DNA of 64,000 bases from Robertkochia marina. Its GTDB lineage: Bacteria > Bacteroidota > Bacteroidia > Flavobacteriales > Flavobacteriaceae. The stretch spans positions 620,001 to 684,000 of the forward strand of contig NZ_SSMC01000001.1 of the NCBI RefSeq assembly GCF_004799345.1, written 5' to 3'. The translations under genes were made by a program, and so were the position numbers. The notes beneath the pieces were generated by a model. That model had not been told where the DNA came from. It searched no databases and was given only the letters and a program-made list of their open reading frames with translations. This document shows, one piece after another, positions 27,042-36,190 of the stretch (positions are counted from its first letter, which is position 1; every line of letters begins with the position of its first letter).

Positions 27042-27977
27042 ATGAAACTCGCACTCGCACAAATAGCGCCGGTATGGCTTAACAAAGAAAAGACCTTGGA
27101 AAAGGTGGTGGATTACATTCACCGGGCCGGAAAGGAAAAGGCTAAAATGGTGGTATTCGGGGAGGGACTCTTGCCGGGATATCCCTTTTGGCTGGCGCAT
27201 TTTAAGGGGGCCGAATTCGAGGCCGAACACAATAAAAAACTCCATGCCCACTACCTCAAAAATGCAGTTTGTATTGAGAATGGAGAATTGGATCCGGTAT
27301 GTAAGGCTGCCAAAGCTTCCGGCACAGCGGTTTACCTGGGTATCATTGAGCGTCCGCAAGACCGGGGTGGCCATTCCGTGTACTGTTCGTTGGTGTATAT
27401 CGACGCCTCTGGCACGATTCAGTCGGTACACAGAAAGCTGCAGCCCACCTACGAGGAGCGACTCACCTGGTCGCCGGGGCATGGCCATGGACTAAAAACA
27501 CACCCATTGGAAGAATTTACCGTGGGCGGACTCAATTGCTGGGAGAACTGGATGCCCATGCCACGAGCAGCCCTCTACGCCCAGGGGGAGAATCTCCATG
27601 TGGCTGTTTGGCCGGGCAACCTCAGCAATACCAATGATATCACCCGGTTTATTGCCAAAGAATCCCGCTCTTTCGTAGTGTCCGTCAGCGGACTCCTTTG
27701 CAAAAAAGACATCCCAAAAGAAACACCTTATTACGAGGAGCTGTTAAAGGTACTCCCGGATCATCCCGCCAATGGAGGATCCTGTGTGGCCGGCCCCGAT
27801 GGGGAATGGGTGCTGGAACCTGTGATTGACAAAGAAGGGTTGTTTACCACCGAGGTCTCGATAGAAAGAGTGTTCGAAGAGCGACAGAATTTTGATCAGT
27901 CAGGACATTATTCAAGGCCGGATGTGTTGCAGTTGCATTTGAACTCGGAAAGACAGTCGGTTCTTAAAAAATTATAG
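27042..27977 (+). CDS. Nitrilase-family carbon-nitrogen hydrolase
   Basis: This 311-residue cytoplasmic enzyme has the Glu-Lys-Cys triad: E41 in FGEGLLPGYP, K132 in HRKLQPTYEER and C166 in GGLNCWENW. The CWEN signature and the length are those of true nitrilases (nitrile to carboxylate plus ammonia) rather than amidases or beta-ureidopropionases. The natural substrate is unknown. The gene stands alone with no regulator, flanked by repeat DNA. Confidence 0.9.
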   Translation: MKLALAQIAPVWLNKEKTLEKVVDYIHRAGKEKAKMVVFGEGLLPGYPFWLAHFKGAEFEAEHNKKLHAHYLKNAVCIENGELDPVCKAAKASGTAVYLGIIERPQDRGGHSVYCSLVYIDASGTIQSVHRKLQPTYEERLTWSPGHGHGLKTHPLEEFTVGGLNCWENWMPMPRAALYAQGENLHVAVWPGNLSNTNDITRFIAKESRSFVVSVSGLLCKKDIPKETPYYEELLKVLPDHPANGGSCVAGPDGEWVLEPVIDKEGLFTTEVSIERVFEERQNFDQSGHYSRPDVLQLHLNSERQSVLKKL

Positions 27978-28307
27978 ATTGTAAATGGTAGATGATAGGT
28001 TAGGGAGTGATCCCGCTATAGCGGGATTAATTCCCAATTCTTGTTCTGCTGTGCCAATGGGCTTGCATCACAAGTTGGTCATTAAAGAGTCGGGAGTCGT
28101 AGTTTAAATTCGGTGGTGGAACTGGGAGATCGCCACTGGCCTACGATGCAGGCCATCGCGAAGACGAGAAGGTTCATTATTCATACTTTACCCCTCGTAC
28201 CTACGTACCTGCGTACCCTCGTACCTTTTTTCAGGAGATTGCCACACCCTGCCCTCGCAGGGTTCGCAAAGACGATTCATTCATCATTCATAATCCATCA
28301 TTCATAA
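27978..28307. repeat. Gap with two P2 hairpins and word repeats
   Basis: P2 copies lie at about 28123-28168 (arms TGGCCT/AGGCCA) and 28233-28275 (arms ACCCTGC/GCAGGGT). Between and around them are ATCCCGCTATAGCGGGAT, 'gtacctacgtacctgcgtac' and 'tcattcataatccatcattc' words. No gene is visible. Confidence 0.75.
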
Positions 28308-28532
28308 TTATTCCTCTTCAGAACCGGACTCCAATGGCTCTTGCGTCTTATTCACCACCTGGAGCAAGTTCTCGTATTTCTCATTGAGTTCCTTGTTGCT
28401 TTCAGAAAGTCGTTCCTGTTCTTCTAACAAAGCTTCGGTGCGGGTATGATAACTGAATAGAATAAGTCCGCTCAGGATACCATAGAGCAGGAAGCCTCCG
28501 ATGACGAAATAGGTTAGGTTGTGTTTAGACAT
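28308..28532 (-). CDS. Small membrane protein with coiled coil
   Basis: With the start at MSKHNLTYFV the protein has 74 residues: one membrane helix (about 8-27, FVIGGFLLYGILSGLILF) followed by a charged coiled coil (EALLEEQERLSESNKEL) and an acidic tail. A longer upstream frame lacks any signal and is unlikely. Small single-pass proteins of this type occur widely in Bacteroidota with unknown roles. It has no operon partner. Confidence 0.65.
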   Translation of the reverse strand: MSKHNLTYFVIGGFLLYGILSGLILFSYHTRTEALLEEQERLSESNKELNEKYENLLQVVNKTQEPLESGSEEE

Positions 28533-29154
28533 GGCTAAAGTTTTATTCACTGACTTGGTGCAGGTTGAGGTTGTTCTAAGATAGGTTTTTTTTGGATACG
28601 GTGCGGTAAGCACCGTAGACGAAAGAATCAAGAAGAAAGAGCAAAGACTTGTTGCTACTAAATTTCAGGCTGGTTAACTTTTTTTTTCTCATTTCACTAT
28701 TCTCATGTGTTACTTGTTACCTGTCACCTGTTACCTCTTTCAGGAGATTACTATACTTTGCTACTTGGCTCCTTTGCCATCTTTGCGTTTTCCGAACGAC
28801 AAGCCTCTCGATACAATCCCGCGAGCGGGATCACTCGAGGTGACTCGAAGCCACAAGATGAAGTATGCAAGAGCAAAGACTCTTTACTACTAAATTTCGG
28901 GCTTGTTTATTTTTTCCCGGTCACCTTCTGACTCTTGTTATAATTTTGGGGAGATCGCCACACTTTGCTTTTGCCAGCGCGCCAGCTGGCTCCTTCGCTA
29001 AAATGGTTCACCGAACCATTTTTTTACGCTCGGTCCTGCGAAGACGAATCATTAATCATTTGGTACTAAACAAATCTTTGCTCCTTGGCTCCTTTGCCAC
29101 TTTACCTTTGCCGTCAGGCAACCACGCGAAGACAAAAATCCCACAACACTCCAT
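28533..29154. other. Repeat-rich gap with nested P2/P3
   Basis: No gene is visible. It contains repeated 'caaagac...ttactactaaatttc' segments (28640-28680 and 28870-28910, similar to each other), 'gttacttgttacctgtcacc' words, and at 28951-29047 a P2 frame (GGGAGATCGCCAC ... GCGAAGACGA) split by a P3 palindrome whose centre is AAATGGTTCACCGAACCATTT. Confidence 0.6.
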
Positions 29155-29182
29155 AAAAAAACCCGGAAGTAACTTCCGGGCC
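29155..29182 (-). terminator. Terminator of the SusCD operon
   Basis: On the minus strand, CCCGGAAGTTACTTCCGGG is followed by seven T residues, 35 bases after the esterase stop. It marks the 3' end of the six-gene operon. Confidence 0.9.
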
Positions 29183-29217
29183 TTTCATAGTTAGTATAGG
29201 TATTGCAAAGGGTATTC

Positions 29218-30594
29218 TTAGTTATTTCTAGCTTCCAGGTAGGATTTAAATTCCTGTGAGCCATACATGCCGGCTGCATTATGCCCTGTATTAGGCACTT
29301 CAATGAGATCCCTATTGTTATTGGGGAAATAGGTGTTGAGGTATCTGTCGTAATTACGACCTCGCTCCAGGCGGTTGCTACCCAATAATACTGCACCGCA
29401 GTCAGTAGTATTTAGCGTGCCGGTTGTTGAGGTATCATTCTGTCCGTGAAACAACACCATATTCATAGCACCTAATCGCTGCACCATGGCGTTCTTATCC
29501 GAGGTTGTTTCTACGTATTCAGGAACAAAATTATAGCCATAAGGCCAGCTGTTGAATCCTGTACAGGAGGCAGGCGTTTCAAAGCTGTTGGTGTCTTCAT
29601 CATACCTCCGGTCTGTTGGATAAAAGAAGTACTGGCTGTTCAAAACACTGTATTCAAAATTAACCCCCGGTAACACATCAGCTATATCGCTCGACAAGCT
29701 GTAGTAATGAGTAAAGCTGGCCCCTGATGAATGGCCGGTTACGAAAATATTTTTCCTATCGGGGAATTGCGATGAATTACTGAAAGCAGTGATCATGGCA
29801 TCGACAACGTCAAAAGAGCTGATCGCTGTGCCCACATTGCCTGCATTGCCACCAAAACGCCAGGAGCTTCCCCAGAATAATTCATTGCCTTCTGCGGCTG
29901 CCTCCTCTTTAAAGTAAGGGGCTACCACCAGGGTATTCCCCTGAAGAGAAGTTCCGGAAATCGTTTGGTTCATGAATTGAAAATACTCATCAGCATTGCG
30001 GTTTTGACCGTGCACCACCACCATGAGATTCTCGATACCTTCCCAGACAAATTCAGGGTCTGACAACACATCGTAGTTACTGTAAAAGTCAAATCCGTAA
30101 TCAGTACCACCCACATTCAGCGTATAGCTTCTCAAACAGTTCACCGATCCTGTGGTACAGGCGGTATAACTGTTGCCGGCCTGGGTGGTAAAGGTAAAGC
30201 TCACCCCATCGTTCAACCGCTCTCCGGCGGCTCCCATGACGCCCGACATTAATTGTACTGTGTGTTGGGTCATCGGCTGAAGTTCACCCAGAGTGATCAC
30301 CGCTGTAGCCGAAGCATTGGCGTAATTCACGGTATAAGGTATGGCTCCGTTGTTATCGGTTATACTCAGAGAACTTTCGAATTTCTGCCGGTCAACACTG
30401 GCTGAAAAACGCATCTCAAGGGTCGTACTCAAAGGAATATCTGCTGGGCTCCCATTCACTGAAGCTCCATTCAAGAGCGTCCCATTTAGGGTTAATACTT
30501 GCGCCTCAGGGGCATCATCGCCACCACCTGAGCTGCATCCCATCAACAGCACTAATAACAACAGCAGGCTCATCGGTCTATACATCATAGTCAT
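29218..30594 (-). CDS. Surface lipoprotein with Ig-like domain and alpha/beta-hydrolase (esterase-like)
   Basis: This 458-residue lipoprotein has the signal LLLLLVLLMGCSS; the true start may be the Met four codons in. Residues about 35-145 form a Big_5/SbsA-like domain (from LNGTLLNGASVNG to VSFTFTTQA) that resembles the N-terminal domain of the adjacent lipoprotein. The rest is an alpha/beta-hydrolase close to polyhydroxybutyrate-depolymerase/feruloyl-esterase types: lipase box VTGHSSGAS, a likely acid in HGQNDTSTTG, and a terminal His in PNTGHNAAGM. It is last in the SusCD operon, 71 bases after its neighbour with a hairpin between. It is probably an extracellular esterase; the substrate is unknown. 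Confidence 0.82.
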   Translation of the reverse strand: MTMMYRPMSLLLLLVLLMGCSSGGGDDAPEAQVLTLNGTLLNGASVNGSPADIPLSTTLEMRFSASVDRQKFESSLSITDNNGAIPYTVNYANASATAVITLGELQPMTQHTVQLMSGVMGAAGERLNDGVSFTFTTQAGNSYTACTTGSVNCLRSYTLNVGGTDYGFDFYSNYDVLSDPEFVWEGIENLMVVVHGQNRNADEYFQFMNQTISGTSLQGNTLVVAPYFKEEAAAEGNELFWGSSWRFGGNAGNVGTAISSFDVVDAMITAFSNSSQFPDRKNIFVTGHSSGASFTHYYSLSSDIADVLPGVNFEYSVLNSQYFFYPTDRRYDEDTNSFETPASCTGFNSWPYGYNFVPEYVETTSDKNAMVQRLGAMNMVLFHGQNDTSTTGTLNTTDCGAVLLGSNRLERGRNYDRYLNTYFPNNNRDLIEVPNTGHNAAGMYGSQEFKSYLEARNN

Positions 30595-30614
30595 TCCAGG
30601 GTTTGTTTAGAAAA

Positions 30615-30648
30615 GAAAGGCCAAAGAACTAAAATTCTCCGGCCTTTC
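30615..30648 (-). terminator. Intra-operon hairpin before the esterase gene
   Basis: An 8-bp stem (GAAAGGCC/GGCCTTTC) with an 18-base loop, followed by TTTTC on the minus strand, lies between two lipoprotein genes. It may reduce expression of the last gene or protect the upstream transcript. Confidence 0.5.
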
Positions 30649-30665
30649 CTAATTTGAACTTTAAA

Positions 30666-32447
30666 CTATTGACATTCCGGATACGGACAAGCAGATGATT
30701 GCGTAGAGGTAGATCCTACTCCACAATCCAGTCCGCCTGTGGTCCAGGCACCACCTACTTTATAGGCCCAGCTTCCTGAGTATTCCCAAGGCTCTCCGGT
30801 ACCGTCTACGTTGGCATCTCCGTACGTTTCAATAACAACACCGTTCTCGAACAGTTCGATGGCATCATCCCCATTCTGGTTAGCAGCATCCTGTGAATCG
30901 ATCACAAAGTCAAAGCTATTGATACAGTTACCAAAGTATGCTGAAATGGTTCCTGGTTCCCTGGCGATAAGAATATTATCTCCTTCTTTAGCAGGTCCGG
31001 CAGGCAGGGTAAATTCTTGACCGTCGGTTCCTCCACCATTATTTGCAACTCCGATTCCGTAAATGCTCAGGTCTTCTACATCTTTCATAACCTTCAGGTG
31101 CCATGCTTTCCCTCCATTAGTACCACTGGTCTCCCAGGTAAGGGCTAATACTCCCTGAAGTGTTACGGCAGGGCCACATAGCGGATACTGGCATGAAGAA
31201 GCAGCATCGGTCATAGAACCAACCGTACATCCAACTCCTCCGGTCATCCATTCTCCATCCAACTTATAGGCCCAAGATCCGGTATATTCCCAGTCCTGTC
31301 CGGCGCCGCTAACATCAGCATCACCGTAGGTCTCAATCACATCGGTACCGCTAAATAATTCAATGGCATCATCTCCGTTCTGAGTAACCGCAGTAGATAC
31401 CGGGATCACATGATCAAATTCGGCAAAACATGCCCCGAAATACGCTTCTAACAAGGCTGGCTCACGAGCTACCAGGATCTGATCTCCCGCGCTAACGCTT
31501 AATACAGGCAGGTCTAATTCGCGTCCGTCGGTACCTCCTCCATTATTGGCAATTCCGAGTCCATATACACTTAGGTCGGCAATATCTTCATTGGCAACCA
31601 GGTGAATGGCTTTACCATCGTTGGTTCCTGAACCATCCCAGGTCATGGCCATCACTCCTTTCAGCATTAATGGTGCCGGGGTATCAATGATCAGGATAGA
31701 TACTTGTTGTGTGCCGCTTTCTTCTGCATTGGTTACAGAAGCAATTCCGATCACGATCTCTTCATTTACCTCACTCTCGCTATCCAGTCTTGAGGTAACA
31801 GTAGCTGTGGCCTCCAGTGATCCGACAGGGATCACCACAGAAAGCGGATCAAGGATATAGTCAGTATCAACGGTTGCCATACCTCCTGTTGAGAACTCTA
31901 TGGTTACATCCTGGTCGGCTGGCTTATCAAGACTGGCTGTGATGGTGGCTACTCCTCCGTTCTCATCGATCTCTATGGCATCTGCAGAAAGTGAAACCTG
32001 AGGTGGTGTAAAGGCTTCGGTAGTAAAAGCGATCGAGAAGTCTTGCTTCAGTTCTTCTCCATTTGAACCATATACCCCGGCGGGGAGGGAAATGGTATAG
32101 GCGGTTTCATAATCCAGTTGCTTATTGCTACTTATTTGCAGTGCAGAATTCGAATTGGCAAAGGCCACATCAAAATCGGCCGCCCCATTACCACCGGTAA
32201 TACTCAGGGCCTCCTGTACGGCCGGGGTTTCCATTTGGTGGGAAAAGATGAGGTTAATATCCACATTGGTCAACACATCCTTTGTTCCGTTCTCAAATTT
32301 AGCTCCGTTAATCTCTCCCTGCATGAATACGAGTTTACTGTCGTCGATAACAGTTTCATCATCATCTTCGCAGGATATCATCAGGGTAAACATCCCCAGC
32401 ACGAATACCGGGAAAATGTACTTTAAAAGGTTAGACGTTTTTTTCAT
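30666..32447 (-). CDS. Surface lipoprotein: Ig-like, Calx-beta, and two LTD-like repeats
   Basis: This 593-residue lipoprotein has CEDDDE after the lipobox (MISCEDDDE). The acidic run right after Cys resembles the export signal that directs flavobacterial lipoproteins to the cell surface. Domains in order are Big_5-like (about 38-145), Calx-beta-like (about 150-255, with VATITASLDKPADQDVTIEF), then two tandem repeats of about 165 residues (262-425 and 427-593). Each repeat contains IANNGGGTDG or VANNGGGTDG, NQNGDDAIELF or TQNGDDAIELF, and a Tyr/Trp-rich GSWAYK motif resembling lamin-tail-type domains. No catalytic site is seen, so a binding role is likely. It lies 27 bases after the transporter gene. 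Confidence 0.8.
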   Translation of the reverse strand: MKKTSNLLKYIFPVFVLGMFTLMISCEDDDETVIDDSKLVFMQGEINGAKFENGTKDVLTNVDINLIFSHQMETPAVQEALSITGGNGAADFDVAFANSNSALQISSNKQLDYETAYTISLPAGVYGSNGEELKQDFSIAFTTEAFTPPQVSLSADAIEIDENGGVATITASLDKPADQDVTIEFSTGGMATVDTDYILDPLSVVIPVGSLEATATVTSRLDSESEVNEEIVIGIASVTNAEESGTQQVSILIIDTPAPLMLKGVMAMTWDGSGTNDGKAIHLVANEDIADLSVYGLGIANNGGGTDGRELDLPVLSVSAGDQILVAREPALLEAYFGACFAEFDHVIPVSTAVTQNGDDAIELFSGTDVIETYGDADVSGAGQDWEYTGSWAYKLDGEWMTGGVGCTVGSMTDAASSCQYPLCGPAVTLQGVLALTWETSGTNGGKAWHLKVMKDVEDLSIYGIGVANNGGGTDGQEFTLPAGPAKEGDNILIAREPGTISAYFGNCINSFDFVIDSQDAANQNGDDAIELFENGVVIETYGDANVDGTGEPWEYSGSWAYKVGGAWTTGGLDCGVGSTSTQSSACPYPECQ

Positions 32448-32474
32448 ATCTCAGTTTTAATTAGTTTCCAGTTG

Positions 32475-33956
32475 TTATTTAATTGCCTTTACAAAATCCT
32501 GTCCCAGTTCCAGGGGGTCAAACCCCCATACCACCGGTAGCACATAATACACAAAGGCTGAAAGCAGCACGATAGAGATCAGGTTCATCCATATTCCCGT
32601 TCGCAGCATATCAGGGATGCGTAAATATCCTGAACCGAACACCACTGCATTAGGGGGCGTAGCCACCGGAAGCATAAAGGCGCAGGAGGCTGCCACGGTA
32701 GTGGCCACCATGAGGATATATGGATTGACTCCCAATGACACAGCCACGGGGGCCAGTATGGGCAGCAACATGGCCGTGGTTGCCAGGTTGGAGGTCATTT
32801 CGGTAATAAAATTAACGCTGGCTATGATCAGTACTACCAGGATCATTAATGGAAGGAATTGCAGCAGGGTCATGCTATTACCCATCCATACCGCAAGTCC
32901 TGAAGACTCAAAAGCTGCAGCAAGGGCCATACCCCCTCCGAAAAGGATGATGATCCCCCAGGGCATCTTCACAGCCTCTTCCCAGTCAATGAGTCGCTTT
33001 CCTGATTTTTTTGCCGGAAGGGCAAACAACAGGATCCCTGCACACATGGCAATAATGGTATCATCGATAAACGGCATGAACTTTTGCAACAGGAAAGAAC
33101 GGGTGATCCAGCTGAAGGCTGTAAGCACGAATACCCCCAGCACTACTTTTTCTTCTCTTTTCATGGGGCCGAGTTCAGCGATCAGTCTCTTGATCTCTGC
33201 CTTTCCTCCGGGGAATTCCTTTTGCTTAAAGGTAAATGCCCTTTGGGTGAGGTAAAACCAGGAAATGGCCAATAAGATCACAGAGATCGGTAACCCGAAC
33301 TTCAACCACTGGAAGAAGGTGATCTCAATATCATATACTTCCTGCACATACCCGGCAAGCACCAGGTTAGGAGGCGTTCCAATGAGCGTCGCTATCCCAC
33401 CGATCGAGGCCGAATAGGCTATACTTAACATCAGTGCCTTCCCAAAGATCAGGTTCTCATCGGCTTCGGTTTCAGGATTATCCTTCAACTGACTGATGAT
33501 CGACATGGCAATTGGCAGCATCATTACGGAGGTGGCTGTATTTGAGATCCACATGCTCATAAAGGCTGTGGCCACCATAAACCCGAGAATGATGCGGGTG
33601 ACATTGGTACCGATCAATTTGATAATATGCAAGGCGATACGCTTGTGCAATCCCCATTTTTCAATAGCAATGGCCAGGATGAATCCTCCCATATAGAGGA
33701 AGATATATTTGTGTCCATAAGAGGCTGTAGTGCTGGCCAGGTCCTGTGCCCCGGTAAGGGGAAACAGTACGATAGGCAGCAAAGCGGTTACCGCAATTGG
33801 CACTGCTTCTGTGATCCACCATACGGCTATCCATAGGGTCGCGCTCAGCACATCCCAGGCCGCCTCAGGCATTCCTCCCGGCGCATCCATAGCCTGTAAG
33901 GCCAGGAACAACAGGGGTCCTAATAGTATAAATACTTTCTTTTTACTCTCCTTCAT
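32475..33956 (-). CDS. DASS-family sodium:di/tricarboxylate symporter
   Basis: This 493-residue inner-membrane transporter of the SLC13/DASS family couples Na+ to uptake of C4-C6 carboxylates such as succinate, malate or citrate (some members move sulfate). It shows the family's paired motifs, SNTATSVMMLPIAMS and its pseudo-symmetric partner TSNLATTAMLLPILA, and GTPPNLVLAGY and VATPPNAVVFG. In the second motif Leu replaces the usual Thr (SNL for SNT), which could alter cation or substrate contacts. Its start overlaps the hydrolase stop by one base (TAATG), implying coupling. Placement in a SusCD operon is the strongest clue that the imported polymer yields an organic acid. Confidence 0.93.
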   Translation of the reverse strand: MKESKKKVFILLGPLLFLALQAMDAPGGMPEAAWDVLSATLWIAVWWITEAVPIAVTALLPIVLFPLTGAQDLASTTASYGHKYIFLYMGGFILAIAIEKWGLHKRIALHIIKLIGTNVTRIILGFMVATAFMSMWISNTATSVMMLPIAMSIISQLKDNPETEADENLIFGKALMLSIAYSASIGGIATLIGTPPNLVLAGYVQEVYDIEITFFQWLKFGLPISVILLAISWFYLTQRAFTFKQKEFPGGKAEIKRLIAELGPMKREEKVVLGVFVLTAFSWITRSFLLQKFMPFIDDTIIAMCAGILLFALPAKKSGKRLIDWEEAVKMPWGIIILFGGGMALAAAFESSGLAVWMGNSMTLLQFLPLMILVVLIIASVNFITEMTSNLATTAMLLPILAPVAVSLGVNPYILMVATTVAASCAFMLPVATPPNAVVFGSGYLRIPDMLRTGIWMNLISIVLLSAFVYYVLPVVWGFDPLELGQDFVKAIK

Positions 33957-34732
33957 TAATTTGTGAAATTGTATTTCTCAACATCAAATCCTTCAACAAG
34001 GTCTCTCAAAAACTTCCCGGTTTCGGGCAATACAAAACAGAGGTATAATTTCTCACCGTCTGCAGTAGTGGTATATAAGCGATTAGGAATCTCGGCTACC
34101 GATTTCCCTGTAAGTGTCTTGTATATCAACAGGGCATTGAGGTAGGTCCCGTCGGGCGACTGGTGTTTGTCGTCAAAAAACAGTTCCAGGTCCGGACGCA
34201 GGGTCCTTGCTTTTTGCCAAACCAGTCCGGCCGGAATGACTTTTACCTTATATTCTTTGGCCATCGCCAGGTACTCCTTAGCGATCTCTTCCTGCATTAA
34301 CGGGTTAGAGTCATAAGCCCATGTCATATACAATACAGGCTCCGCCTTTTTGTCGCGTACCTCATCAATGAATTTCCCGCCAAAGGTGTGCAGGCGTTCT
34401 TTCTTACTAATGGCACTGGTACTGTAACCTTGAAGTACCACCACATCCCATTGCTCCTCATCGAGTCGTTTGCGGGTAACGGTACCTTTCTCTCCTTCCC
34501 AGTGTTGCTGAAGGTTACTGCCTCCAACCGTACTCTGATAAGCATCGAGGTTAACGCCCTGGTCTAGAGCCATGGCTTCTACCAATTGAGGGGTATTCCA
34601 AAAAAAGGTAAAGCTGTTTCCTACGAAAAGCATTCTTTCAGCTTTGTCATCCTGGGCGCTGGCCTGCCCGATCATAAGAACGAGCATGGCCAGGCTGAGG
34701 ATTTTCCTGAGAACATGTGTCATAAAATGCAT
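33956..34732 (-). CDS. Exported SGNH/GDSL-type hydrolase (DUF4886-like)
   Basis: A 258-residue secreted protein with a signal peptide (LAMLVLMIGQASAQ). The SGNH pattern is visible: the catalytic Ser block LFVGNSFTFFWN, then VVVLQGYSTSA, and a C-terminal D-x-x-H-like DDKHQSPDGTYLNA. SGNH enzymes remove acetyl or other ester groups from glycans and polymers. The start is uncertain: a GTG and two ATGs lie within 18 bases just after the susD stop. It is translationally coupled to the transporter that follows. It is probably a periplasmic esterase acting after SusCD import. Confidence 0.8.
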   Translation of the reverse strand: MHFMTHVLRKILSLAMLVLMIGQASAQDDKAERMLFVGNSFTFFWNTPQLVEAMALDQGVNLDAYQSTVGGSNLQQHWEGEKGTVTRKRLDEEQWDVVVLQGYSTSAISKKERLHTFGGKFIDEVRDKKAEPVLYMTWAYDSNPLMQEEIAKEYLAMAKEYKVKVIPAGLVWQKARTLRPDLELFFDDKHQSPDGTYLNALLIYKTLTGKSVAEIPNRLYTTTADGEKLYLCFVLPETGKFLRDLVEGFDVEKYNFTN

Positions 34733-34750
34733 TCGTTGCACTATTTATTT

Positions 34751-36178
34751 TTATTGATTTACGTCTGTGGGTTCGAAGAAATTCGGGATCGGGGTCGGTG
34801 TATTCTCATTTCTGTCTACTTCCGACTGCGGATACAGGAAGCGCTGTGGCAATTGATTGCCTGTATTAGGCTGTACTGCTACCCTTACATTGGTTTCCCC
34901 CAGGGTTCTTCTGGTATCATTAAAAGGCTCTACCTGCCCGAAAAGGGTAACATATCGCTCTTCCAGGATCTCTCTTAACAAGGCATCTGTAGCGCTAATT
35001 CCGTCTGTGTTCTCCATGCCGCCCGCTGCAAAGTCGTCTGCCACATAGGCTTCGTACAAAATATCGGCAGCATCTGCGTTGGCCATATATCCCCCTCCGT
35101 TCAGGTAGGCTCTGTATTCATTAAGGTGGGTCAACCCTGTATCAAATCCGCCACTTCTTAACCCTGCTTCAGCCAGGATCAGCATATTTTCTTCAAAGGT
35201 GACCACCGGAGCCGAAGCTTCCTGGGCAGCATATCCATTATTGAAATTTGGCTGAATACCTACACTGTTCTTGGTAAGCAGGTAGTTAAAACGTCCTGCT
35301 TCATTGGTTTTAGCATTTCCGCGGTAATTACCCGGAATAGGATTCCCTGCACCCGGCTCAATAAGACTGGCCATAAAATCAGAAACCACCAGGTCGGCCC
35401 CACGGGTTTCTACCGCAAAGAACTGATAGTACAAGTTACTGTCATCCTGTGCAGTACCGTGTGGTGAAGACATATTGTCTTCAGGACTACTGATCCCGTT
35501 CCGGGCTGCAGCGTAAGCCTGTCCGTACTGCTTGGTATGCATATAAAAACGGGCTTTCAGGGTCCAGGCAGTAGCGATCCATTGCTGTGGATTTCCGTCA
35601 AAATAGATGTCGGATCCCGTTGCAGGACGACCGGTACCTTGCTGCAGGTTAGCAATCGCGGCATCGAGCAGGCTTTGCACCTTACTGTACACTTCCACCT
35701 GATCTTCATATACCGGATCTGAGATATCTACCTGTCCGGCTTCCTCAAAAGGTATATCTCCGAAGAGGGAGGCCACGGTTCCAAATCCGTTAGCCTGCAA
35801 TACCTGAGAAATCCCTAAAGCGATCGGTGCTCCTTCTCCGTCTTCACGAATAGCAGTCTCTGCTTCCAGGGCATTACGAAGGGTATTCACATAGGCATTG
35901 TACCACAGCGGATCAAAATCACTTGCCACTACGGTATAATTGGAGAATCCTTCATGCTGGCGGTCGATCCCGGTGAATTGTCCGGCAAAGATCCCTGCTC
36001 TACGAGCGGTTTCTCCGGAATGAAGAATGGCAGTACCAACCTCAGCTCCTGTAATAATACTTTCGTAGGTACTGGAGGTTAAACTGTTTGGGTCGTCATT
36101 AATATCTCCTACGGTGTTGTTGCAGGAATAAAGGGCTAATGCGGCTCCTACTGTATATAATATAGACTTCATTTTCAT
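34751..36178 (-). CDS. SusD/RagB-like lipoprotein
   Basis: This 475-residue surface lipoprotein is the lid of the SusCD pair; it binds substrate and feeds it to the TonB-dependent channel. The lipobox is LALYSC, followed by DINDDPNSL, typical of the SusD-like_2 branch. Family segments include PLWYNAYVNTLRNALEAE, a TPR-like helical core and GILEERYVTLFGQVEPFNDTRR-type text near the C-terminus (LREILEERYVTLFGQ). It lies 13 bases downstream of susC. This branch of SusD proteins is often linked to substrates other than simple glycans, consistent with the esterases and carboxylate transporter here. Confidence 0.93.
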   Translation of the reverse strand: MKMKSILYTVGAALALYSCNNTVGDINDDPNSLTSSTYESIITGAEVGTAILHSGETARRAGIFAGQFTGIDRQHEGFSNYTVVASDFDPLWYNAYVNTLRNALEAETAIREDGEGAPIALGISQVLQANGFGTVASLFGDIPFEEAGQVDISDPVYEDQVEVYSKVQSLLDAAIANLQQGTGRPATGSDIYFDGNPQQWIATAWTLKARFYMHTKQYGQAYAAARNGISSPEDNMSSPHGTAQDDSNLYYQFFAVETRGADLVVSDFMASLIEPGAGNPIPGNYRGNAKTNEAGRFNYLLTKNSVGIQPNFNNGYAAQEASAPVVTFEENMLILAEAGLRSGGFDTGLTHLNEYRAYLNGGGYMANADAADILYEAYVADDFAAGGMENTDGISATDALLREILEERYVTLFGQVEPFNDTRRTLGETNVRVAVQPNTGNQLPQRFLYPQSEVDRNENTPTPIPNFFEPTDVNQ

Positions 36179-36190
36179 CGCTTTTTCGTA

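Noticed and set aside
28011-28032. ATCCCGCTATAGCGGGAT as a terminator of the nitrilase gene
   Set aside because: It is a perfect palindrome but without a T-run, and similar palindromes occur throughout the repeat DNA.
32617-33255. 212-codon plus-strand ORF opposite the DASS transporter gene
   Set aside because: It is a shadow frame. The conserved transporter motifs are on the minus strand.
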